Below are positions 48,239 through 60,200 of a stretch of 64,000 nt of DNA, piece by piece (position 1 is the first letter of the stretch; the number at the start of each line of letters is the position of its first letter). The translations under genes were made by a program, and so were the position numbers. The stretch spans positions 43,909,733 through 43,973,732 of the forward strand of contig OX393561.1 in NCBI GenBank assembly GCA_947652115.1, written 5' to 3'. Under the pieces are notes generated by a model. The model was not told the DNA's origin. It ran no database searches and saw only the letters and a program-made list of their open reading frames with translations. The DNA is from Blastomussa wellsi (Eukaryota > Cnidaria > Anthozoa > Scleractinia > Plerogyridae).

Positions 48239-51200
48239 GTAAGTCGGAAGTTTGATTTTGTACAAGGTTCATAAATTTGTTGTACACGTATGCTTATATT
48301 TGCCATTCGCCTGTTTCATTGTTTCACGACGAATTTTCATCTGAAAATAATTTTGCAATAGGACTGTTTTACCCAAGCTAATATAACTTAGCCCCAAGTT
48401 CTAGTTTCCAGCCAGATTTTTAGTATTTTTGATATCAAAATTTCCTGCCATTTCGAAGATGAAATCCGCTCGAAAGCAATTATGATAATCATTGGCTGTG
48501 AAACGATCAGGCTTTTTCCTTGATAAATTTCATACCTATTTAGTGAAAGCCAAACCGAAGTTACATGTGGAATCATAAGTTTTAAATTTTATTCTGGTAC
48601 GAAATCTTTCTTTACAACAACTAACATCACGAGATCGAGTACGAGTACGCCTTTCGAATTTCCATCCAGTTACGGCGGGCCCAGAAGCCTCACGCTTCCC
48701 AGTTGCTAACCAGTTGAAAAGGAGACTTGGTGCAAGATTGCTGTAAAATGTGAAAGCATAGGCACGAGCACTTAATATGAAAAGTCGTACTCGTACTCAA
48801 TCTCGTACTCGTACTCCGATCTGAAGGTTTTGTAGCTTACGACGGAATAGAATTATTCACCTTCCCATGCAAGAGCATAAGGGAGATAAACACTGTGTAT
48901 TCAGTTCAGTTCTTGTTTACAGTCAGCTAGTGACGTGGAAACATCACTTTCTGAAATAAATTTATGAGAAAAAATTTAAGTTGTGTGAAAATGAGATCTG
49001 ATTGCTGAGAACAAAGAGGTTTTGTTAGGCGAAATTGTGCATTAAAGGTACTGTCCAGTAGTCATTATATTAAGTGCAATTGACTCACCCCCATTCTATA
49101 CTGAACTCTATTAATTTGTCTTGTTTAATTCATACATTTGGGTGCTCTTTCATTGTCTTTTTGTCTCCTTTGCTACTCTATGTGCTGAGGGTATCCACAG
49201 TTTTCCTCCACTGTATACTTGTCATCGCTTACAGTCAGTGATACATAACTAAACTTAAGTCTTGTTTTCAGTGTCAGCTCTTGTGGAATCAAATCAGACA
49301 CGCGACCAGATGACAGAGTTCTGGAACCAACACTCCATGGCACAGAGTGTCGAGGAAATGATGTTGGACAGTCAAGCCAAGATGCTGACACAAGATGAGC
49401 ATCCTGAAGTAATGGGAATGTTGCCGTGTATCAAAGGAAAAGATGTCCTCGAACTTGGAGCAGGCATTGGGTAATGGCAACATGTGAACAATCATTTCAC
49501 CTCTATCGCCATAACTCTTGTGAAAATTATCTAGTGTAATATAAACATTTTCAGGTTTCAAGATGGTGTTTTTTTTATTTGCATTAATTTGTGTCATACC
49601 ATAAGCTTGTCAAAAGAAATGGTATATATAATTAATTTCCAACCAAAGACAATTATGTTAGATAATGTTGACATAATAATTATACTAATTTTGACAGCAT
49701 GTATATTAGACCCTAGTTAGAAACAATAGCCTTTTTAGGGCCTGTTTACATAGACCTCTTTCATAAATGGCTGCCAATTTTCAATTCTTTTGTATTCATT
49801 TAAATTAGCCTTTCTAACCTTGTTTTTGAGTTGGTAAATCAAAAGATTTTTTGCTTTCAAACTAGGTTACAATGGAGGTCAAAAATAGTTGGGACACTTC
49901 TGAAAAGGAGTATCCAATAGTGCAACAGATCATCCTGGTTCTGTACGTTCCCAAGTCCCCCTTAACTCCCAAGCCTCCCTCCCCCTACCCAAGCAATGTT
50001 GACAAACATATAATTATGCCCTGAACTTGGTGTGTGGGATAGACAATTCTCAACATTAGGCTAGCAGTCATTTTGCCCACAATTGTGCCACATGCCCCAG
50101 CATTTATGTCCCACATTGTAGAAAGGCTAATTTAAATGCACACAAAAGAATTTAAAATTGGCAGCCATTTATGGAAGAGGTCTATGGAAGGAGGGTAACC
50201 CTCCTAGGAGGAGGAGGGCTCCCCTCTTCTATTGTTTTTCCCGATTTTGTTTACATTCAAGGTTAGGGTTACCCTAGGAGAAGGGTAACCCTATTTGCTT
50301 GCAAGGGTTACCCTTCTAGGATGGTCAATTTATGTTTGGTAAGCCATGTAAAAGCTTGAGGTAGGGTAACCCTCTCAGGAGGGTCAAGTTTAAGGTGATC
50401 AGATTACTGTCACATTCCCGCCAACTGACAACTTGACTGCACACAGTTTCCCCTGCTGCGATTCAGTCTCTGTGCTTGTGTTGTGTTTTCAGGCTTGACA
50501 CAGTGCATCCCTTAACCCAAAATTATTAAAATATAAACATGTATAAGAAAATTCTGGAGCAGCGTGACTAAAGGTTGGGGTGTAGGGTAAATATTTCTGA
50601 TGGACTTGCTAATGCCTCCTTACCAAGAAGAACAGCAAAATATAAAACTCCTTGTCTCTGTGCTACAGAAACTGAGCTTAGCGAGCTGGGATTTGTACTT
50701 AACTCAAATTGCCTTTCATTGTTTCATCTTGTATTGTTATTTTTGCAAGTGTCAGATCCACTGTGTGTGAGGAACCTCCTGAAAACCACCTTTGGTGAGT
50801 GAGGCTACCCCTCTGAACTCAGAATCAGTAGTCTGACTTGACACTTTGACAGGTAAATATCATCACACTTGTGGTGATGTCTATATTAGTTATATCTTAA
50901 TAAGCATCTTTTCTTGGGAGACGACTTGGCGACCGATTCCGAGAACACCTTCGTGACGTAGAGAAAGACGACAAAAATGCATCGAAAACCGGTCGCGAGA
51001 CACTTCAATCTCCCAAATCATTCTAAGCAACATATGGCAGTCTGCGGCCTTTCCCTTCACCAAGGAAACACGGAAAGCCGTAAAACTCTAGAACAAAAAT
51101 TTATTTTTCAAATCGGCACTCTAAATCCTCACGGTATCAACGAACGCTTTTCATTCAACTAATTTATTCCGAAGTTTTCACGTTACCAGGCACCAGCCAA

Positions 51201-54200
51201 TAGCGAAGCTCCATCTTTCTGTATATAAAGACACACGACGCACAATTCCTTGATTCGCTCCGACGAAGGGCTAACGCTCGAAACGTCAGCACTTGAATCT
51301 CTTTACGGTGGCCAATTGACATTATCAACCCAGTTGATAAAACCAAATTATATTGTTTTTTTAAGAACTGTATGTTTGTCCATCCTTTGGCATTAATTTA
51401 ATTAAAAGTACTTTATAACATAATTTTTTTTAAGAGCTCCATTGGATTATGGAGCATGCTTTCATTTACTAGATTTGATTGTGCTGCTGTGTAATGATTC
51501 TGGCTTCCAAAAGAATGTTTTGTGTTAACTTTATAATCTTTTAAATGAGCCGCATGAAAATTTACCACATTTGTAAACTGTCAGGGATATTACAAGATGT
51601 CCAATGAGTGTAAAAGAATATGCTTGCTGGACTGTGATGTTTCTTAAAGAAAACAAATTGCACCAACCCATTCTGCCTGGAAATAAGATTTCTAGCATTG
51701 GACAAATTGACCGGCTTTGATCACAAAGTTGCTCTATTGCTTTCGACATCTCAACCCATTTATCTTATTACATGGAATCTTTTGCGACATGTTTATTTCG
51801 CAATTTTGGAGGTGGGATATTTAGCGGCACTTAATTTTCGTGATATTGTACAATTTTGTAACCCAAATTGCTTTTAATTCATTTTAAATTTTTCTACCGA
51901 TTCAAGTTTGGTCATCAGCTCCTTTACAGTATGATTTTAATTTATATAGCAAAAAACAGTGTTTTCTTATTTAAAGTGGCAAAGATTTCTTCATGAATAT
52001 TATGACTTCACAAACTTTACTTTTGCTTCATCTTATCTTTAGGACACTTATTTTTCACAATACTTTAAATTTGCATTTTTTAAATAGCAAAAATTGCTAA
52101 ATTAAAGTGTCTTGGAAATTTCATGTAATAAGGTATTTATTATGAACAAAATAAGAGTTACCACACTGCAGCTGTGCCTGTATGTCAAATTGTAATGCTC
52201 TCTTGCTCCAAGTCTTGAATCAAAACACTGATTATCAGAGCGGAATTTAATGAAAAATTTTTGACTGTCTCTTATTTTCTTCAACAGTCGTTTTACAGGA
52301 GATATTGCGCAGGAGGCTCATCACGTCACTGCTGTTGATTTCATGCAGTCCTTTACAGACAAGAACAAGCAAGTTAATGGAGCAAAGTATGACAACATAG
52401 ATTTTGTGTGTGCAGATGTCACAAAGCTTGATCTGCCTCAAGGAAGGTAATGTTGCATTTCTTACAAAAATGTTAACTGCAATAATAATTGCTACAGTAA
52501 AAAAGGCTAACCATAAATTTGTATGTGTATAGTATAGTGGCCTGAATGATACGGCATACAAACTACTATAAACTGCAGTTCTATAAGCCCTGGGCTAATA
52601 CAAGTCCATAAGCTGTTTGGGGTGGGCTTGTAACTGAGGATTTTATATCTGAGAGGTCTTATAGGTGGCAACAAAAAAAAAAGAAAAATAATGGACCTTG
52701 GAAACTCGTGAGCTTTAAAAAAAAACTATTTAAGGTTCAGATGAACGATATCTAGTACGATAAATTCATTTGGATAAATCATTTTGACCAGGAATGTGCA
52801 TGTGAACTTATTCGTTGCCTTTTTCTAATCAAAGTTCAATGTTATAAGACATATGTTAGTGGGTTAATATGGAAGAGCTGAATGGGGGAGGGTTATATCT
52901 CGTTACCAGACAGATAGGCCTATATCCAGAGTGGCTTATAAATGGGAGGACTTTCTACTGGCATTTTACATCTTGTGTGAAAATTACAATCTTTTACAAG
53001 TTCCTTATACCATCAGTTGCATATATAAGCATGAACATGGAGAAGCAACATGCTCAGAAGAAAGACACTGACAGGATTTTTTATTTTACTACTAACAAAA
53101 TTTACTGTGTAAAGTGAGGGTACTATTGTAACCTTTCACTTGCGAAAATATTGAAGTCATCATGGTTACTAGCATGAAAGAGCCCCGCATTCAGACACTT
53201 GGCTCCAGCTATTGAATATTCCATGGATTTTTAATTGTTTGGAGACTTGACACTCTCTTTGACTTTTCTTGAACAGAAAGTTGCCGTCATTAATTTTGGG
53301 ATAACTGTCAGATATCTAACGTTATAACAATCCATGCCAGGCATTTTTGTAAATTAGACTGTCTATTTTTTGAAATAATTCAGTATCTAATAACAAAAAG
53401 AGCATTACATGACTGCTTGGGGATGCAAGTTTTATCTTCTTGTACTGATAGTGTCTTTCAAGGCCTTATGCACCACTTGGCGTGCAGGTGAATGATAGTG
53501 TCTCGATACAGTCAAGTACAAATTGAAGTCTAGGGGCAAATAAATGAATAAATGATGGTCACCCAACTAGTTTAGCTTTTAAATGATTTTGGGTGACCAG
53601 TTACTGTTTGTATTTTTAATTCATTTATTTTGTAATTGGTATTAAGCTACTTTAACAGTACATATAAACCTTGTTGTTGTTGTAAAAGTAACAGATGGTT
53701 TTCAAGTTATCCCCTAATAGCTATTTAGAGTTTGTTTAAAAAAAGAGCTGCAATGGTTAGAAAACAGCAGACCTAGTAAAAATAAGGTTTTAACTTTTCC
53801 ACATTAAACCCATTTCAGTTATGATGTGATCTTCTCCAACTGGTTGCTCATGTACCTGTCAGATGAAGAGCTCCAAAAGCTGGCAGTGAACATGCTGCAG
53901 TGGTTAAGGGATGGTGGTTACCTCTTCTTTCGTGAGTCATGTTATCATTCTTCAGGAGACATAAAAAACTCTGAAAACCCAACAGTGTACAGAACACCTC
54001 AGATGTACACAGATCTCTTCTCCGCTGTCAAAAAGCAACAACCTAATGGCAATATTTCAGCATTAGAGGTGGTGACTAAACGTTCAGTGGAAGCATATGC
54101 AAAGGTAAACCCAAACTGCGTTAAATACGAGGGCAAGAGTGGAGAGTGTCTATTGTGTTTTTCCTGGAAATATCCATAATTCAAACACACAGAGTCTTTG

Positions 54201-57200
54201 TTATTTTAATGGCCCCAAATGCAGTTTAGGTTCATACTTTCCTTTTAAAAGTTTGGCCCTTAAGACCACCCCTTTAGGAGAGTATGGATATATCTTCTGG
54301 AACCAAACAATATTCAAACCAAAAGATATATTATAACAGCACTAGCAGAGCTGCACAATCAAATTCAACATTCGTAGGCATGCAACGTAATCCATTGGAG
54401 CATGCTGATAATGCAATCAAATCAGTACACTTCTTCATATTTTTTTCTGGCACAGGTTTTTCCTGTACATTTTCACTGGCAATGTTATAAAAGCAATTCA
54501 TTTATGCTTTTAGCTGTGTACCATCAAGTTTTATATAATAACTGAGATACTATGCATGCTCTGGTTGGTTGATAGGCGTGTTTAGATGAGAGTGTGTAAG
54601 CACAGTTGTGATGTTTTAGTTTTGTGCGAATTTTTAAGAAGTATTTTACCAAAGCAATAGAGGACTTTTTCTGTGTTTACATTACCTCATCTAAACACTT
54701 TGGGTAAGAAGGGAAGGGGGGGGGGGGGGGGGGTTTGGGAGAATTCTCAAAAGTTATGCAAACCCATTCTCGGCCCCAGAGCCACTCTTAACCGGCTGGG
54801 CCTGTGCACGAGGAACCGGTGGCCCTGGGGACACTTGATTTGATTGGCTGAAATATAACAAAGGGAGTCCAATCACATACCGTTTTAAACTTTCAGCGAA
54901 TCAAATCATGTGTCCCCAGAGCCACTTGTTCCTCGTGCACAGGCACAGCCGGTTAAGAGGGACAAGCAGCTCTGGGGAAGAGAATGATGCAAACCCTGGC
55001 TTTAAATTCTCTAATGGGTAGCGTAGCCGTCAAGAACCTGTCCTTTTCGCTAACGGTCTCACGTGAAATAATGTCAAGTCCGCTGTCTCCACAAGATGAC
55101 GTTAACGAATGACAACATGTTCAGATTCAAAAACAAAACAAAAACACAAAAAGCCCTTACACTACAATAAAAATGCACAGTTCAAATGATAAAGATAATC
55201 TGATTTCTCTTCCTTGGGTGTGATGCGAATGGAAAAATTCGGGAAGCGACAAAATTGAGAGGCGATCGAGTGGCTCGCTGCGAGCTGCGATAAACTTCCT
55301 GCATAATTTTAACTTTTCAGTTTCTATACTCGTCGCTATACTCGTTTACGATAACCTCGCAATGGTAATGGGGCTTCAGTGGAATCGTTTCCGTCTCTTC
55401 ACTCACTTCATTTCGGTTGTTTTGTTTCAAGTTTTAGTACGTGTCTCTAACTGTAATTTTGTTATTTTTTCGCCATCGGCTGCACCATCCGGTTTAGTCA
55501 TTAACTTGCTCTGCCGTTAAATGCTTTCAGCAAGCTGACCGATTAACGCCTAGTTCACGCTGTTCACGGCATCCGTTGGCTTAAGCCATCCGTTAACACA
55601 GATCATACAACCATTAAACTGCTTTTGTGATCCGTTAAGCAGAGATGATTATCCGTTAGAACGTTAGGATAAAACGTTAAAATGCTTTGCAGGCCGTTAA
55701 CTGTCCGTTAACTATCCGTCCGTTTTTACCCGTTTAACGAAAAAGTGTTAACGTACGTTTTCCTGTGCAAGGTCACAGTTGTTAATCATGCTTGTAATGT
55801 GAGTAGTACAAAATGTTGCAGATGGAAAGGATAACCATAGCTCTAGTTCATCTGAAGCTGTTATTTCATCAGCCTGATTTTTTTCAGGCTTTCAATTCTC
55901 CACTGCCATGATCTTTCATTTGTTGAAATCTTTCTCTGCAGTTCAAATGAAATTTCAAATATTCACTTTCACAATGCTTTCAGAATTGACAGCTGATGAA
56001 AAGCGTCAGCTACTTTGCTCTTTCATTTAGTCAGTTACTCTACTCAAGCCAGCTGCCTGTTTCCATTTTTTTAAAAACCCCTCCATCAAATATCTTTTTT
56101 ATCCCCTTTTTGGATCTGGGTTGATCATAGGAAAGCCTGGGAAATATCAAGAAATTTGTAGACCTCATGACCATAGCAACCATTTCACTATCACTTTCCA
56201 CCTCTAACACCTATATGTATCTAAAAATATTAATTAAAATTTAGTAAAATGATAATATTAGTTTAAAAAAGTAATGAAAACTAAGGATCCAACAAGACAT
56301 AGGAAAGCATAATTTTACAATGTTTTTGGTTTTTTACACAGCACAAACAAAACAATCATCAGTTTTCTTGGTTGTGGAAGAAAGTGTTTAAGAATGGAGA
56401 CAAAGAAGGGTTCCAAGAATTTCTTGATAACAATCAGTACAATAAGTCTGGAATCCTCATGTATGAGAGAGTATTTGGGCAAGGGTTTGTGAGCCCAGGA
56501 GGAATGACTACAACAAAGGTATTTATAATAGAGATCTCTCCTTTTAAGGGAAATAGGTTCATGATAACCATACTTGCAGGTACTACAAGCGCTACAAGTG
56601 CTACAGCTACTAAAAGTTCTACAGGTACGACAAGTACTACAAGTGCTACAGCTACTAAAAGTTCTACAGGTACGACAAGTACTACAGACACTACGGACAC
56701 TACAGATAATACAGGTACTACAGATACTTCATGTACTACAACTACTCTAAATTCAACAGATACTACAGGTATTACTACTACTACAATATAAATTCAACAG
56801 ATACTTCATGTACTACAACTACTCTAAATTCAACGGATACTACAGGTATTACAGCTACTACAATATAAATTCAACAGATACTGCATGTACTACAGCTACT
56901 ATAAATTCAACAGATACTTCATGTACTACAGCTACTATAAATTCAACAGATACTACAGCCACTACAGGTCGGACTTGACGTAGCACAGAAGGCGTTATAT
57001 CTGTGACGGTATAATGAACCTGTTACCCTTTTTGCGTTTTTTTGGCATGGTAGTCCTTGTAACTGAGAATGTATCCATTGATTTATTTTTTTTTCCAACA
57101 AGGAATTTGTTGGTCGCCTAAATCTTCAAAGAGATCAAGAAGTATTAGACCTTGGGTGTGGCATAGGTGGTAGTGCTTTCTACATTGCTAACGTAAGTAT

Positions 57201-60200
57201 ACATTATTGACATGCAATTATTACTATATACAGTGTTCTCTTACACTCTGCCTTATAACAAAATTTACATAATTTAGGCACTATATGTTTTTATTGGAGA
57301 CACAACTGAACCTGGAATGAGTGGTGCAGGAAGAGCCCTCGTCAGGGCACTGCATTGTGTTCTTAGGCAAGACACTTCACTCTCGAAGTGCCACTTTTCA
57401 CACAGGTGTATAAATGGGTATGTGATGGTGAGGAAGAGAAATAGGCCTAGTCGCTAAATGCTATATACACAAGCCAGGATGCGCTCCAGCAGTATGGGCT
57501 GTTTGCCGGCCTGACATATTTAACATTTTGTTGTTTCTTTGTTTTTGTTTCAGACCTACCATGCCCATGTTCTGGGTCTCGATCTATCCACTAACATGAT
57601 CAACTTTGCCCTTCAAGTATATGAAAACTACAAAACAAGTCAGGTTTGTTGCAGTGTAATTTTCATTTTGTGGGAATGTGTGGTTCCAGAAAATATCCAT
57701 ACCCCCACCACGGAGGGAATTGGAAATTCCAGAGGGGTAGGGGGTCAAAGGTCCACGAAATTCCTGAGGGGACGTGGGGTTGTCGTTGAAATTACATTTC
57801 CAGATGGTCAAGATCGATACAGTGCGACCTCAATTCAAAATCACTTCTTACCTACTCTGCAGAGATTTTAAATGGTCTAAATAGTGACCTAGGTTTTTGA
57901 TACACAATTGCAATACATTTAAAACAGGTTTCCTTTCTCTTGAAAGCGAATTGGAAGCAAACAAGTTCACATTTTGTTCTACACTTGTTACCAGTCCACT
58001 TGTTACCAGTCTGCCAAATGTCACATGTTTTTGACCGCAATGTACTGGTGACTAGCCTTGTTTGTTTCTCGCGTTCGATCGAAAGACAGTCATTCTTGTT
58101 AGCGAAAAGTTTAATCTTTGATAGCGATGAAAGTGATGCTACGATTTCAGGAACCCATGAATATCTTGTTCTTGTTATTTCTAGCTATTTGTCTGTAATT
58201 TTCTTCTTAAATTCACCTTTCTTTGTGATCATGTTTGCGGTAACTGTTATCAATCAACATTAATTTGAAGTCTGCGTACCTGGACAAAAGTTTACAAGCA
58301 GTTTGGAATGAAAAGGGATGGATGATTATACATCAAGGAAATTAAACAAATGGTTACCAAATATTTTGTCTGTATGGTTGAGGAAATCTCTGTATTGTCT
58401 TTAACAATTTATTTCGTTTTCCAACCTGTTCCGATTGATCGGTTATCCACAGCAGTCGTGTTTACAAGAGAAAGTGGACTAACATTGAGAACATTTCCAG
58501 AGGGTGCAGGGGGTATGCAAAATACTTTTGGAATTTCTGGAGGGGTGGGGTGGGGGGTTATTTTTCTTTGCAAAAATGGAAATCCTGGAGAGGTGGGGGG
58601 GGGGGTCTTACCTGAAATTCCCTCCGTGGTGGGGGTATGGATATTTTCTGGAACCACGCAATGATATTCAACTAACAAAACACCTTATGAAAGTGAGAGA
58701 CGTAAATTATATGAAATAATCCATATGTGAACGACCGATGTTGATGAAAGTATGAGATGATCATTGCAGTGAATTTCCAGTGTAAGCAATTGCAAGGAAT
58801 ATAGGGAAAGGGGTTGTGAGGTTTGACTAGGGAAATCAAAATTTTATGCACTATCTCATTAATGGGGCCAGTCATTAAAAGTAAGCACTTTGTTTTCAAA
58901 TGTCATTTACACTGTAGTATCCCTCCAGTCATCAATTTGTTGTTTACGGGTTAGAGACTGTTGTGAGTGTTTTGTTTTCAAATACACGCACGCGCTTAAT
59001 GTACAATGAACGAGAAATTTGCTTCGTGCAGTATTGAGAGTTCATTGTACAGTAAGCAATTAGTAATATTACTTTTAATATTCAATTTGAGTTCACTGCT
59101 GGCGATAGACTTACAATGGCTTCCAGCCCGACCAGTTTGAATGAAAAAACAATAAACTAAAGAAAAACAAATGAAAACAAGAACATTCAATGGCCAAGAA
59201 TCTTTAATTTACTGAATATGAATGAATATTTTTAGATACATGTACATAAAGTGTATTCTAGCTAATAGCTAAAAAAAAAGCAGAAAGCACACTTAAAACA
59301 GAATTCTCAGTGAGCATAAACAAGCCAATGTCAATGATCAATCATCACTTTTCTTTGTCGTGTTTAAGTGAAAGCGAAATTGCAATTTTCAAACCTGGCA
59401 TTCCCAAAGTCGACAAATTTGGGCGAATTGGTGTTTTCCGGGATGGCAGCATCAATTATTTCAGTAATTGTTTCCTCCTCAACCTCGGAAAATCTTGAAC
59501 TTGAAGCCATGTACGTTTGAAGTTGAAGAACACTGCACAGTTTTTATGCATTATTGTAATAACGCACTCTCTCGCTTTGATGTCGCTAGGTAACAGGAAC
59601 TCAGGTGATCAATTTTAACCAATGACGCGTGCGGATTTTAGACAGTGAACGAAGATAGAATATTAACATGCAGTAATGCAATTGTATGTGGGTTCAATGT
59701 TTATACTGTTAAAATTGTTTCCCTGCATCGAGTATTGCAGTTCTAATGCCCATGGGAATTACTGGATAAGAAACATTTCATGCAATAACATTGCGACAAA
59801 CAGCCATGATTCGTCTTAAATTTAATTCTCGCTTTGTGTTGTTTCAATACCTAAGGTACAATTTGAAGTGAGTGATGCCACAAAACGGGAATTTTCTTCT
59901 GAGAGGTTTGATGCAGTTTACAGCAGAGAGACCATACTTCACATAAAAGACAAAAAAGCTCTTTTCCAGAAGATTCTAGTAAGTCTGGCTGGGTATACTG
60001 TGACTTCTATCCTTTCATTGTTGAAGTGTGCCTTTGTGGGCAACTAACAGGACAGAATATTCAGCGACGAAAACTTACTGATAATATTGCTTAAAGCATT
60101 TCAGTGGTTTCATTAAGTTTTAGTGCAGGAGGTCAGAAGAGTTTTTCAGCCAGGCAGTTTTAGTTTTCCAAATAAAAGAAAGTAATTAGAGAAGATGAAA

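Noticed and set aside
56372..56791. Separate Thr-rich protein gene
   Set aside because: Its first part is PMT exon 56342-56518, and the rest is an intronic triplet repeat in the same frame.
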